Numbered from the stretch's first letter, positions 27,659 to 37,060 are shown. The stretch is 64,000 nucleotides of DNA from Candidatus Eremiobacteraceae bacterium (GCA_035295225.1 DATGJI010000058.1:164570-228569), one strand, 5' to 3'. Numbers and translations: made by a program. Notes: generated from the sequence alone by a model not told the origin.

Positions 27659-28497
27659 GTTCGCTCACGCATAACGTCACCCTTAACGTCAACTTCATCA
27701 GCAAGCACACGCGGCTCAAGCCGAAGATCTCGGTGATCCTCGGATCCGGGTTAGGCGGACTCGCCGATTCGCTCACCGACGCGGTGGCTTTCGGCTATCA
27801 CGAGTTGCCGCACTTCCCCGCGACGACCGTGGCGGGACATCGCGGCCGGCTGATCGTGGGGCGGCTCGAAGGCAGACCAGTCGCGCTCTTCGACGGACGC
27901 ATCCATTTCTACGAAGGCCATCCCATGTGGCAAGTCGCGTTTCCGGTGTACGTCGCGCACAAGATGGGCGCGACGGCATTGATCGTCACGAACGCCGCGG
28001 GCGGCATCAATCCGGCGTTCTCGCCCGGCACGATCATGTTGATCCGCGATCACATCAACTTGACGGGGACGAGCCCGCTGATCGGGCCGAACGCGCCCGA
28101 ACTCGGTCCGCGGTTTCCGTCCATGCGCGACGCGTACGATTCCGGTTTACGCGAAAGCGCGCGCCGCGTCGCCGCGGCAGCGGGCATCGCGGTTGCGGAA
28201 GGCGTCTACGTCGCCATGATCGGGCCGCAATATGAGACCGACGCCGAACTCCGCATGCTTGCGCATCTGGGTGCAGACGCAGTCGGCATGTCGACCGTGC
28301 CGGAAGTCATCGCCGCGCGGCATGCAGGCATGCGATCGCTTGGGATATCCGTGATTGCGAACGCGGCCGTGCCCGACGCTTCGACGTGCGGGCACCTCGA
28401 AGAACCGACGCACGAGTCGGTGCAGGAGGTCGTGCGCGGTGCGTCCGGCGACGTGCTCGCGCTCGTGCGCGGCGTCGTCGGCGCGCTCGAAGGTTGA
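27655..28497 (+). CDS. punA: Purine nucleoside phosphorylase (trimeric PNP-II type)
   Basis: This enzyme cleaves inosine or guanosine with phosphate to base plus ribose 1-phosphate. The 280-residue protein carries ILGSGLGGLAD, VAGHRGRLIVG (phosphate-binding His), FDGRIHFYEGHPM, TNAAGGINPAF and GPQYETDAELRMLAHLGADAVGMSTVPEVI. The base-contacting Glu (in QYETDAE) and Asn (in VIANAA) of 6-oxopurine-specific enzymes are kept. TTG 27655 follows AAGGAAA and overlaps the murJ stop; the gene ends on the TTG of deoA. Ribose 1-phosphate would feed DeoB at 3931. Confidence 0.94.
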   Translation: MSSLTHNVTLNVNFISKHTRLKPKISVILGSGLGGLADSLTDAVAFGYHELPHFPATTVAGHRGRLIVGRLEGRPVALFDGRIHFYEGHPMWQVAFPVYVAHKMGATALIVTNAAGGINPAFSPGTIMLIRDHINLTGTSPLIGPNAPELGPRFPSMRDAYDSGLRESARRVAAAAGIAVAEGVYVAMIGPQYETDAELRMLAHLGADAVGMSTVPEVIAARHAGMRSLGISVIANAAVPDASTCGHLEEPTHESVQEVVRGASGDVLALVRGVVGALEG

Positions 28498-29825
28498 ACA
28501 TCTCGAATTCAGATGCGCGGCGCATGGCCGACGCAAAAGCGGCCGGAGGCGAACATACGCCGGCAGACATCGCCGCACTGGTCCGTGCGTACGTCAGCGA
28601 TGAGATCGGTGACGACGCGATGACAGAATGGCTGCGCGCCGTCTGCGCGCGCGGCATGACGCTGCGCGAGACGATCGCGCTCACGCAGGCAATGGCGGAC
28701 TCAGGCGAACGCATCGCATGGAGCGCCGCCGACGGCAACGTGGTCGACAAGCATTCGACGGGCGGCGTGGGCGATGCGGTCTCGCTGGTGGCCGTTCCGC
28801 TTGCCGCGGCCTGCGGTGTCCGCGTTGCAAAGCTCTCCGGCCGTGCGCTCGGCCATACCGGCGGCACGCTCGACAAGCTCGAGTGCGTGCCCGGAACGCG
28901 CGTCGGACTTACGATTCCGGAATTTCGCGATCAAGTGCGTCGCGTCGGCTGCGCGATCGCAGCTGCCAGCGAGCGGTTGGCGCCCGCCGACAGGAAGATG
29001 TATGCGCTGCGGCACCGTACGGACACGGTCGCGAGCATCCCGCTGATCGCGGCGTCCGTGATGTCCAAAAAAATCGCGGCCGGCGCACCGGCAATCGTTC
29101 TCGACGTCAAGGTCGGCAACGGCGCGTTCTTCCGCGACGTCGACGAGGGCAGAGAACTTGCCCGTACGATGACGCAGATCGGCGCGGCTATGGGTCGCCG
29201 TATGCGCGTGCTCCTCACGTCGATGGATGAACCGCTCGCGGACGCGGCCGGCGATGCGCTCGAATTGGATCAGGCGCTTCTCGTGTTGGAGGGCGGCGGA
29301 GGAGCGCGTCTGCGCGAGGCGTCGCGCCTGATCGCGGCCGCTCTGCTCGAAGCCGGCGGCGCCGCGGAGAGCGAAGAGGCAATGGTCCGGGTCGACGAAG
29401 CGTTACGGGATGGCGCCGCGCGGTCGAAATTTTCGGAGATGCTCGGCGCGCAGGGCGGCCGGTTGGACCGGTTCGACCGGACGTTTGCCGAAGGTTACGC
29501 AGTCGGGGCACAGGCGTCAGGAGTCGTGGGCCGGATCAACACGCGGGCCGTCGGCGAGATCGTCGCTGAAGCCAAGTCACGCGCACCTTCGCATGCATCA
29601 CCGCGGATCGGCGTGCGTTTTATGCGCCGCCCAGGAGACGAGGTCCGCGAAGGTGAGCCGATCATGCGCTTTATCGCCGCGGAACCCGACGCGGGCATCG
29701 TGCGTTTGCTTGAACAGACGTATCAGGTGGGTACGACACCGCCAAAGCGCCAACCGTTGGTATTGGGCGTCGTACAATCCGACGGAGCGGCCGAATTGAA
29801 GACAGCTGGGTTCGACGTTCGATGA
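28494..29825 (+). CDS. deoA: Thymidine/pyrimidine-nucleoside phosphorylase
   Basis: This enzyme phosphorolyses thymidine or uridine to base plus (deoxy)ribose 1-phosphate. It is 443 residues, close to E. coli DeoA (440). Motifs: N-terminal helical MTEWLRAVCARGM, phosphate-binding VDKHSTGGVGD, the family signature SGRALGHTGGTLDKLE, YALRHRTDTVASIPLIAASVMSKK and VLDVKVGNGAF. The C-terminal domain ends with GDEVREGEPIMRF. TTG 28494 overlaps the punA stop (TTGA), and the next gene starts in this stop (ATGA). Whether it prefers thymidine or is a broad Pdp type cannot be read safely. Confidence 0.93.
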   Translation: MNISNSDARRMADAKAAGGEHTPADIAALVRAYVSDEIGDDAMTEWLRAVCARGMTLRETIALTQAMADSGERIAWSAADGNVVDKHSTGGVGDAVSLVAVPLAAACGVRVAKLSGRALGHTGGTLDKLECVPGTRVGLTIPEFRDQVRRVGCAIAAASERLAPADRKMYALRHRTDTVASIPLIAASVMSKKIAAGAPAIVLDVKVGNGAFFRDVDEGRELARTMTQIGAAMGRRMRVLLTSMDEPLADAAGDALELDQALLVLEGGGGARLREASRLIAAALLEAGGAAESEEAMVRVDEALRDGAARSKFSEMLGAQGGRLDRFDRTFAEGYAVGAQASGVVGRINTRAVGEIVAEAKSRAPSHASPRIGVRFMRRPGDEVREGEPIMRFIAAEPDAGIVRLLEQTYQVGTTPPKRQPLVLGVVQSDGAAELKTAGFDVR

Positions 29826-31177
29826 CCGATGCGCTGCCACTCACGTTGCCCGTCGCCGCGGCTATGGCCGCATGCGGCTTGGCGGTAGCGATCGCTTCGT
29901 ATCGTCTTCCTTGGACTTCAGGCGCCGCGATCGCCGCAACGGCGCCGTTCGCGTGGTATCACACGCTTGGCCCCACGCTCATGACCCTGCCGAAGGCCGT
30001 CTTCGCTGGAGCGCTCGCCGGCGTGCTGCTGCGGGCCGCGCTCGATTCGTCTGAACGCGAAGGCATGCGCGGCGCGCTCTTCGCAGACCGCGCGCCCTTG
30101 GTGCTCGTGGCATTCGCGGCATTCGGACTCATCAGCATCGCATGGGCCGCCGGACGAGCAGACGCCGTACGCGACGCATTGCATTGGACGTGGTATGCGG
30201 GCGCGTTCTGTCTTACCGCGGCGACCGTGCGATCGTCGAGTGATGCGATGCGCGTCGCCGTGGTCTTCCTCGGTTCGAGCGTCATCGTGGGGCTTGATGG
30301 TCTGTGGCAGACGTTCGCCGGCGCGCCCGACGTTTTTCGCGCCACCGACGGACTGCTCGTGCAGCGCGTCACGTCGACGCTCGAGGGCCCGAACCAATTC
30401 GGCGCTTATCTGGAGACGGTGATCCCGATCTTATTGGCGATATTGCTCTTCTCGCGCGTGAGCAGGCTCGCGTTTATCGCCGGCACGCTCTTGCTCGGGC
30501 TGCTCACCTCGGATCTGATCCTCACCTTTTCGCGCGGTGCGTTCTGGGCGTGCGCCGCGGGCGTCTGCGTCGTCGTCGCTGCCTATATCTGGGCCAAGCG
30601 CTACGCCGATTCCGTCACTGTCTCGTCGTTGCCGAAGCGCGGCGCGGTCGTCGCCGCGTCGGTCGCGCTCTTCGTGATTCCGGTGGCCGGCGCGAACATA
30701 CCGCTCGACGGCCTTCGCCACGAACTTCTCGCCACGCCGTCTGCGACGTATTCCATGGCTGCGCGCGCGCAGCTGTGGCAGTGCGCAGAATCGTTGATCG
30801 CGACTGCGCCGCTCAAAGGCTACGGTGCCGGTAATTTCGCCGACGCGAACGCGCGCTGCGCGAACGCACCGCGGACGGCGTGGCACGGCAACGCGAACCA
30901 ACTCTATTTGGAGACAGCAGTGGATCTCGGTGTCGTCGGGCTTGCGATGCTGATCGCATTTCTGAGCTTGATGTTGTTGCGCGCGCGATCCGCCGAATTG
31001 TGGGCAAGCCCCGTGGCGGTCGGTGCGTACGGCGCTCTGTTCGCGCTCTGTCTTCATGGGCTCGTGGACGACGTGTTCACGTTTCCGAAGATGGCTTTGC
31101 CATTTTTCGTGGCGATAGCGCTGATACCGGCGATGCGCAGGGCACCCGAACCGCGCCCGTTGCCGCTGCCGTTATGA
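29822..31177 (+). CDS. O-antigen ligase/polymerase-like membrane protein (Wzy/WaaL)
   Basis: This 451-residue inner-membrane protein has about 11-12 helices. The signature features are EGPNQFGAYLETVIPILLAILL, DLILTFSRGAFWACAAGV, a periplasmic loop with GYGAGNF and HGNANQLYLETAVDLGVVGLAML, the Wzy_C pattern. Such proteins polymerise or ligate undecaprenol-linked glycan in the periplasm. It is translated in one run with nucleoside salvage genes. Wzy and WaaL roles cannot be separated by sequence here. Confidence 0.85.
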   Translation: MTDALPLTLPVAAAMAACGLAVAIASYRLPWTSGAAIAATAPFAWYHTLGPTLMTLPKAVFAGALAGVLLRAALDSSEREGMRGALFADRAPLVLVAFAAFGLISIAWAAGRADAVRDALHWTWYAGAFCLTAATVRSSSDAMRVAVVFLGSSVIVGLDGLWQTFAGAPDVFRATDGLLVQRVTSTLEGPNQFGAYLETVIPILLAILLFSRVSRLAFIAGTLLLGLLTSDLILTFSRGAFWACAAGVCVVVAAYIWAKRYADSVTVSSLPKRGAVVAASVALFVIPVAGANIPLDGLRHELLATPSATYSMAARAQLWQCAESLIATAPLKGYGAGNFADANARCANAPRTAWHGNANQLYLETAVDLGVVGLAMLIAFLSLMLLRARSAELWASPVAVGAYGALFALCLHGLVDDVFTFPKMALPFFVAIALIPAMRRAPEPRPLPLPL

Positions 31178-31190
31178 CCGGAGCTACGCG

Positions 31191-32060
31191 TTGCGCGTAG
31201 CCGTGATCGGCGCGGGCGGCCAGGTCGGCACCGAGGTCGTTCGCGCCGCTCGCGCGGCCGGCTTCGAGGTCCTCGCTCTTTCGCACGAGCAGAGTCCCGT
31301 CGAAGATCGCGCCGCGTTGGATGAAGCGCTCTCGCCGCTGGCGCCCGGCGACGTCGTCGTGAACACCGCCGCGTTTCACCGGACCGATGCTTGCGAAGAC
31401 CATCCTGAAGAAGCACTTGCGATCAACGCCGTGGGAGCGCGAAACGCGGCGCTCAGCGCGCACGCGCGCGGCGCGGCGATCGTCTATTATTCGAGCGACT
31501 ACGTGTTTGACGGCGCGCAGTGGGCGCGGCCGTACGTGGAACGCGATCTCGCGTCGCCGATCAATTCGTACGGCGTGTCGAAGCTCGCGGGCGAGACGTT
31601 CGTCAGACTCGCCAACTCGCAGGCCTTCGTGCTTCGGATCGCGTCGGTGTTCGGCGTGGCCGGTTCGAGCGGCAAGGGCGGAAATTTCGTCGAGACGATG
31701 CTTGCCAAAGCGCGCCGCGGCGAGAAGATCGAAGTGGTCGACGACATCGTCATGACGCCGACGTATGCGGCCGATGCAGCCGACCTCACCGTTGCGCTTC
31801 TTGCGCGCCGGGCAACGCCGGGCACGTATCATCTGACGAACGCAGGCGCTTGTTCGTGGTACGAGTTCGCAACGGCGATCATCGGCAGCGCAGGTCTTGA
31901 TGCGGATATCACCGCGGTCGCGAGTGCATCCATGCCGACAGCCGCGCGGCGGCCTGCATACTCGGCGCTGGCAAGCGAGCGCCTTTCCTCGTTCGGCCTT
32001 TCAGCGCGCCCCTGGCGCGATGCGTTGACCGACTACCTGCGCGCCCGCGGCCATCTGTAA
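31191..32060 (+). CDS. rmlD: dTDP-4-dehydrorhamnose reductase
   Basis: RmlD reduces dTDP-4-keto-L-rhamnose to dTDP-L-rhamnose with NAD(P)H. This 289-residue SDR shows VIGAGGQVGTEVVRAA, VVNTAAFHRTDACED, SSDYVFDG, YGVSKLAGE with the catalytic YxxxK, and a C-terminal PTYAADAADLT. TTG 31191 follows GGAG by 8 nt. The other rml genes are not in the window. Family A repeats follow its stop. Confidence 0.9.
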   Translation: MRVAVIGAGGQVGTEVVRAARAAGFEVLALSHEQSPVEDRAALDEALSPLAPGDVVVNTAAFHRTDACEDHPEEALAINAVGARNAALSAHARGAAIVYYSSDYVFDGAQWARPYVERDLASPINSYGVSKLAGETFVRLANSQAFVLRIASVFGVAGSSGKGGNFVETMLAKARRGEKIEVVDDIVMTPTYAADAADLTVALLARRATPGTYHLTNAGACSWYEFATAIIGSAGLDADITAVASASMPTAARRPAYSALASERLSSFGLSARPWRDALTDYLRARGHL

Positions 32061-32078
32061 AGAAGATTGCTTTCTTTC

Positions 32079-32183
32079 TGAAGGGGCCGACGTCAGTCGG
32101 CCCAAGCGAACGAACGTGGGCCGACTGACGTCGGCCCCTTCAGATATTTAGAACGCGGGCCGACTGACGTCGGCCCCTTCAGA
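32079..32183. repeat. Family A repeat cluster, three units
   Basis: One forward unit (32079-32104) and two reverse units (32117-32142 and 32156-32183), each with core GGGCCGACGYCAGTCGGCCC or its complement and an outer GAAGG/CCTTC. It fills the space between convergent rmlD and the 32187 epimerase. Confidence 0.9.
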
Positions 32184-32186
32184 AAT

Positions 32187-33227
32187 TTAGGCGGGCCGGC
32201 GCGCGCTTTCCCAGACAGACGCAAACGGGCTGTGCTCTTCCACGATCTCATCGAGCAGCGTCATCCACGCGATATTGTAGTAGCGCGGATGCGCAAGCAG
32301 CGTGGGCTCAGTCACCGGCAGCGACGATAAGAGTTTTTCGATCGATTCAAGCACCGTGATGCTCGGCGTGAAGCCGATCCGTTCGGTCAGCTTGCGATTC
32401 GTGCATCGATAGTCGCGGTTGATCGCGGGGACCGGCGCCGTCTCGAGACTGGCTTGCCGGCCCATGATCGAAAGCGATCCAGTGACGAGCATGGCGAGCT
32501 GGCGGATCTGGAAGTTGTCGTGCACCACGTTGAAGATCTGCTGCGCCACGGCATCTGCCGGCGCTTCAAGACATCGTACGTGCGCTTCTGCGACGTCGTT
32601 GACGTCGACGAGCGGGCGCCACATCCAGCCGCCGCCGTGCAGATAAAGGGCGCCGCGCAGGAGCGCGTCTTTGATGAACGTGTTGACGACGAGATCCAGA
32701 CGCAGACGGCTGCTGAAGCCGTAGACTGTGCCCTGGCGGAGAATGACCGGCTCGAAGTCGGGCCCGGCCGCTCGCAGCAGCCGCGCTTCGGCTTCGTGTT
32801 TGGAGCGCGAGTAAGCGCCGCGCGGATCGACGGCCGTGTTCTCGTCAAAAACGCCTTCGCCAAGTCCGTCGTAGATCGATGCGCTCGATCCGAACGTGAA
32901 GCGCCGGATACCGCGCTGCTTGCACGCGAGCGCGAGCGTTTCTGTCGCGATCGCGTTCATCTCCCAGTTCGCGCTCGGATTGTACTCGGCCGTTGGATCG
33001 TTTGAAAGTCCGGCGAGATGAGCGACGGCATCGATGTCGGCAAATGCCGTGTCGGGAACGTCGCGCACGTCGGCTTGCACCAGCTCCACGCGATCGGCGA
33101 GGTGCTTGAGCGGCGCTCTTCCCCAGTAGAGGCGGTCGAGGATGCGTACGCTGTGCCCGCTCTTGAGCAGCCGCTCGCAAAGGACGACGCCGATGTAGCC
33201 GGCGCCGCCGGTGACGAGGACTTTCAT
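32187..33227 (-). CDS. NAD-dependent epimerase/dehydratase (SDR)
   Basis: This 346-residue extended SDR carries VTGGAGYIGVVLCERLL, VAHLAGLSNDP, GSSASIYDG, YSRSKHEAE (YxxxK) and LRQGTVYGFSSRLRLDLVVN. The longer C-terminus (PRYYNIAWMTLLDEIVEEH) is unlike GalE and resembles SDRs of surface-sugar clusters. Likely a nucleotide-sugar epimerase or reductase; substrate unknown. The barrel protein gene ends 15 bp upstream, so they may be cotranscribed. Confidence 0.88.
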   Translation of the reverse strand: MKVLVTGGAGYIGVVLCERLLKSGHSVRILDRLYWGRAPLKHLADRVELVQADVRDVPDTAFADIDAVAHLAGLSNDPTAEYNPSANWEMNAIATETLALACKQRGIRRFTFGSSASIYDGLGEGVFDENTAVDPRGAYSRSKHEAEARLLRAAGPDFEPVILRQGTVYGFSSRLRLDLVVNTFIKDALLRGALYLHGGGWMWRPLVDVNDVAEAHVRCLEAPADAVAQQIFNVVHDNFQIRQLAMLVTGSLSIMGRQASLETAPVPAINRDYRCTNRKLTERIGFTPSITVLESIEKLLSSLPVTEPTLLAHPRYYNIAWMTLLDEIVEEHSPFASVWESARRPA

Positions 33228-33242
33228 GCTATCAGATCCGCC

Positions 33243-34937
33243 TCACGGGAATATCTGCACGCCAAACGCGCCGAAGCGCTGGCCTTCAAAGCCGAAACTG
33301 TATGACCTGCTGAGCTGCAGCGAGAGCGATGGCGTCAGGCGGAATCGCACGAGCGCGCTGACGCCCCACGGCTGCGCGATGGCGCCGTTCGGCGAGTCGG
33401 AACCGGCTGTCTGATGGACGGCGTTGAGATCGAGCGCAAACGCGTTTGGATTCGTGTAGAAGACGGCGAATTGCTGATCGTTGAACACCGTGCGGTATCC
33501 GACGCCGGGCAGACCGGCCATCGGGCTGGGGTAACCGTCATGCGTCGGCTGCAGGTTTTCCGAGATGCTCGTGCTGACGAACGAGTTCCACACATGCGCG
33601 AGACTCGCGCTATACGTCTCTGCGAACTGCGTGTGCGCGAGCGTCTCGTGCAAATCGTGGTAGTCCGCCGAAAGCGTCACGCTGGAACCGGGGCCGACCG
33701 AAAACGCCGACGTGGTGGTGTAGAGCTCGAGCGCCGTGTGCCAGATCGATCGTGGGAGTTGGAGCGGTTGAGGAGCTAGCCGGCAAGGCGGATGCGGACA
33801 CGGCGGCGGCGGCGGAAATACGAACGGGTCGAATTCGGATTGCGTGGAGGCATAGCCGACGCCCCACTCGCTTCGCAAGTGATAATAGAGCAGCGAGCCG
33901 AGCCCGCGTGAGCCGACTTGCTGATCGTAGCTCTGCCAGCCTATATGCGAACCGCGCTGACCGACTCCTGAGAACGATTGCGCAGCCAATTCCAAATACG
34001 AGCGGTGTATCGAGTCGCGGAGATCGTAGCCTTGCGCGGTTCCAAAGCCCGTGGTCGCGTTTGCGGTGTACGACTGCACCGTATGATCGTTGACGTCGTC
34101 CGACCAGGTGAATGCGCCGTTGTGGCGCGGCCCGTTCAGCGGCGCGAGCGATGCCAAGACGTAGGCGCGCTGACCGTCGACGATGTTCTCCGAGATGCCG
34201 GCGCCGAGTTTGACGACGGGATCGTAGAAGAAGTGCGCGCTCTGGATCGAGTTGCGTGTGCTGCCGAACGTGATCGGCACGTCTTCGCCGTTCGTGTTGA
34301 TGTTGCTCGTGTTGTATCCCGGATCGGACGCAAACGTGTAGACGTAGGAGGGCAGACTGACGGGCCGGCCGCCCGGCACGAGCACCGTCGTGCGTTCGAG
34401 CCGTACGTCCGCGCCCAAATGCGCGACCGCGCGCGGTGCAAGCGCAAACGGCAGCTCGCCCGAGACATCCGGCAAGGCTAGCGGCTGCGCGGGCAACGCG
34501 GTAGGATCAAGCTGCGCATCGACGTTCGGACCGTCGACCGCCGTGCGCACCGCAGTGGGCACAAGCGAGACGAACAACCCGCGATGGGTCGTGAGATCGA
34601 CGCCCATCGCAGCTCCGGTCACCGCAGCTGCAGTACCATGCGCTTGAGTCACGATGACGTCACCGGCAGCGACGTAGCGATTGGAACGTAGGTCGACGAC
34701 GATACGATCCGCGCTGACGTGCAGCACACCGTCGTCAAGGCGCGCCCCGCCGCGGGCGTCGAGGACGACATGCCCGGCGAAGAACTCCACCGTACCGCCC
34801 GACACGCTCACTGCGGGATGGCTCGTCGCCGCGCGCGCGGGCGAGCCGCACAATGCCAAGAGAGACGTCAGCGTCAGAATCGCCGCCGGCCCCGCCGTCG
34901 GATGAAGTATCCGGAGCGACTTACGAGAGTCGGCCAC
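33243..34937 (-). CDS. LptD/OstA-like outer-membrane beta-barrel protein (copy 2)
   Basis: This 564-residue exported protein starts at GTG 34937, overlapping the aminotransferase by 17 bp. A signal peptide (AAILTLTSLLALCGSPARA) is followed by an OstA/LptA-type jellyroll (TVEFFAGHVVLDARGGARL ... VAAGDVIVTQAHG). Next come a conserved PSYVYTFASDPGYNTSN region and aromatic barrel strands to the end (SRSYSFGFEGQRFGAFGVQI). It is paralogous in plan to the 5780 protein. Possible roles are lipid-linked glycan export or outer-membrane lipid transport; direct evidence is architecture only. Confidence 0.72.
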   Translation of the reverse strand: MADSRKSLRILHPTAGPAAILTLTSLLALCGSPARAATSHPAVSVSGGTVEFFAGHVVLDARGGARLDDGVLHVSADRIVVDLRSNRYVAAGDVIVTQAHGTAAAVTGAAMGVDLTTHRGLFVSLVPTAVRTAVDGPNVDAQLDPTALPAQPLALPDVSGELPFALAPRAVAHLGADVRLERTTVLVPGGRPVSLPSYVYTFASDPGYNTSNINTNGEDVPITFGSTRNSIQSAHFFYDPVVKLGAGISENIVDGQRAYVLASLAPLNGPRHNGAFTWSDDVNDHTVQSYTANATTGFGTAQGYDLRDSIHRSYLELAAQSFSGVGQRGSHIGWQSYDQQVGSRGLGSLLYYHLRSEWGVGYASTQSEFDPFVFPPPPPCPHPPCRLAPQPLQLPRSIWHTALELYTTTSAFSVGPGSSVTLSADYHDLHETLAHTQFAETYSASLAHVWNSFVSTSISENLQPTHDGYPSPMAGLPGVGYRTVFNDQQFAVFYTNPNAFALDLNAVHQTAGSDSPNGAIAQPWGVSALVRFRLTPSLSLQLSRSYSFGFEGQRFGAFGVQIFP

Positions 34938-36174
34938 TCAAGGACGCTTTGACGAGCGCGCCGAGCCGGGCAATACCGGTCGCGATCTGTTCGTCCGTTC
35001 CATTGGAGAAGTTCAAGCGCATGGTGTTGCGCACGTCGGCATTGACCCAGAATGGCGCGCCCGGCACGAATGCGACTTTCTGTTCCGACGCGTGCGCGAG
35101 AAGTCGCTGCGTGTCGATGCTTTCGGGCATGCGGGCCCAGAGGAATAAACCGCCGTCCGGTCGCGTCCATGTCGTGCCGGCCGGCATGTGCTCGGCCAGC
35201 GCTTCGAGCATCACGTTGCGGCGTCGCGCGTAGACCGGCAGCATCTCCTGGACATGGTCTTCGAATTGGCTTCCCTTGCGCGCATATGCGAAGACGGCGC
35301 GCTGCGTGAAAGACGACGTGTGCAGATCGGCTGCCTGTTTCGCGGGTACGATCTTTTCGTAGAGCGCGCGATCTTTGGTCACGAGCCACGCAACGCGCAT
35401 GCCAGGCGCGATCGTCTTGCTGACCGTGCTCATGTAGATGCAGCCGTCACCGCCGGCAAGCGCGTTGATGGCGGCGATATGGATCCCGGAATAGCGCAAC
35501 CGGCCATACGGATCGTCTTCGAAGATCGGCACACCGTAGCGTGCGCAGAGCTTGATGACCGCTTTGCGCCGCGCCAATGCGAGCGTGATGCCGCTCGGAT
35601 TTTGGAAATTGGGCACGAGGTAGAGCAGCTTCGGTCTCGTGCGCGCGCGCTCGCACTCGTGCAGAACGCGCTCGAGATCGTCGACGAGAATGCCGTCGTC
35701 GTCGGTCTTGACGGTCACGTAGCGGGCTTCGTACGCATCGAACGCCTGAATCGCGCCGAGGTATGCGGGGCTTTCGATGATGACCGTGTCGCCGGGATCG
35801 AGCAGCACTTTGCCGATGAGATCCAAGCCTTGCTGCGATCCGCTCACGATGAGGATGTCATCGGAAGTGCACTCAACCCCGATCGTCTCGTGCAGATACG
35901 TCGCGATCCACTCGCGCAGCGGCGGATAGCCCTCGGTGACGCTGTATTGGAGGGCGGCCGGCCCCTGCGTCTCCAGCACCTCTTGGCACGCGAGTTCGAA
36001 CTGTTTGACGGGAAAGAGTTCCGGCGCAGGAAGTCCGCCGGCGAACGAGATGACGTCGGGCATCTCGGTGACTTTGAGAATTTCGCGAATGGCGCTTGCC
36101 TTGAGGCCGGCCATGCGTTTTGCGAAGCGAAAGACAGAGGCGTTTTCCGGCGAGCCGGGCGCGGCTAAAGACAT
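34921..36174 (-). CDS. PLP-dependent class I/II aminotransferase (LysN/2-aminoadipate type)
   Basis: This 417-residue fold-type I enzyme has ISFAGGLPAPELFPV, the GSQQGLDLIGKVL cofactor-phosphate segment, YLVPNFQNPSG, FEDDPYGRLRYSG, and STVSKTIAPGMRVAW with the PLP Lys in SKTIAPG. These are characteristic of the 2-aminoadipate/kynurenine aminotransferase II branch, which has broad substrate range. ATG 36174 gives the family N-terminus; the frame extends 59 codons upstream over the larB promoter region but that part is not conserved. It diverges from larB by 79 bp. Confidence 0.88.
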   Translation of the reverse strand: MSLAAPGSPENASVFRFAKRMAGLKASAIREILKVTEMPDVISFAGGLPAPELFPVKQFELACQEVLETQGPAALQYSVTEGYPPLREWIATYLHETIGVECTSDDILIVSGSQQGLDLIGKVLLDPGDTVIIESPAYLGAIQAFDAYEARYVTVKTDDDGILVDDLERVLHECERARTRPKLLYLVPNFQNPSGITLALARRKAVIKLCARYGVPIFEDDPYGRLRYSGIHIAAINALAGGDGCIYMSTVSKTIAPGMRVAWLVTKDRALYEKIVPAKQAADLHTSSFTQRAVFAYARKGSQFEDHVQEMLPVYARRRNVMLEALAEHMPAGTTWTRPDGGLFLWARMPESIDTQRLLAHASEQKVAFVPGAPFWVNADVRNTMRLNFSNGTDEQIATGIARLGALVKASLSGRLS

Positions 36175-36253
36175 GACGACCGCTTCACCAGGACGCCGCG
36201 GATTCCCGCGTTCTCCTTTGCCATACGACACGCGTCTTCGCGAGGGGGCAGCG

Positions 36254-37060
36254 TTGATCCAAAGGCGAATCGCGGACGCTGTGCCCGACGAACTCCGCTC
36301 CACCCTCGAACGCATTCTCGAGTCCGTTCGCGAAGGCGAAATTTCAGTCAACGAAGCGGTCGCCGCATTCGGCGCGCGCGACGCGGGCGACGGATTGGAA
36401 TTCGCAACGCTCGATCATCTGCGCGCGGCGCGCACCGGATTCCCCGAGGTGATCTACTGCCCCGGCAAGACGCCCGAGCAAGTCGGCGCGATCGCGCTGG
36501 CGATGTTGAGCCGCGGCGCGACCGTGCTCGCCACGCGCGCGGCCCGCGAACACTTCGAGGCAGTCCGAGCGCTCGCGCCCGACGCGCGTTACGAGAGCGA
36601 CGCGCACATCATCGCCATCGAACGCGAGCCGCTTCCGCGCCTCGGCAGCGTGTGTGTCGTCTCGGCCGGCACAGCCGACCGAAACGTGGCCGCCGAGGCC
36701 GCGGTCTGCCTCGACGTCATGGGCAATGCCGTCGCGCGCGTGGACGACGTCGGCGTCGCGGGACTCCATCGCGTCCTCGGCCACATCGGCGCGCTGCGAA
36801 GCGCGAACGTCATCGTCGCCGTCGCCGGCATGGACGGCGCGCTGCCCGGCGTCATCGCCGGCCTGACGGACAAACCCGTGATCGCAGTTCCGACGAGCGT
36901 CGGGTACGGCGCGTCGTTCGGCGGTCTTGCGGCGCTGTTGACCATGCTCAACGCGTGCGCCGGCGGCGTGGCCGTCGTGAACATCGACAATGGCTTCGGC
37001 GCCGCGTGCGTCGCATCGCGCATCAATCTTTCTGCCGCCGCCATGACGGATCGCGCATAG
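36254..37060 (+). CDS. larB: LarB, nicotinate adenine dinucleotide carboxylase/hydrolase for the nickel-pincer cofactor
   Basis: LarB carboxylates the pyridinium ring of NaAD and releases AMP, giving pyridinium-3,5-biscarboxylic acid mononucleotide. This 268-residue protein has the PurE-like fold motifs VVSAGTADRNVAAEAAV, VIVAVAGMDGALPGVIAGL and VGYGASFGGLAALLTMLNACAGGV. Its N-terminus has the typical LESVREGEISVNEAV. TTG 36254 follows GAGGGGG; the longer frame begins in the divergent aminotransferase region. Its stop overlaps larC. Confidence 0.93.
   Translation: MIQRRIADAVPDELRSTLERILESVREGEISVNEAVAAFGARDAGDGLEFATLDHLRAARTGFPEVIYCPGKTPEQVGAIALAMLSRGATVLATRAAREHFEAVRALAPDARYESDAHIIAIEREPLPRLGSVCVVSAGTADRNVAAEAAVCLDVMGNAVARVDDVGVAGLHRVLGHIGALRSANVIVAVAGMDGALPGVIAGLTDKPVIAVPTSVGYGASFGGLAALLTMLNACAGGVAVVNIDNGFGAACVASRINLSAAAMTDRA

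Noticed and set aside
32079..32183. CRISPR array
   Set aside because: Only three units, in mixed orientation, themselves palindromic, with irregular short spacers and no cas genes.
32085..32183. Family A repeats as ordinary rho-independent terminators
   Set aside because: The hairpins lack T-tracts on either strand, and one lies between sucC and sucD inside an operon.
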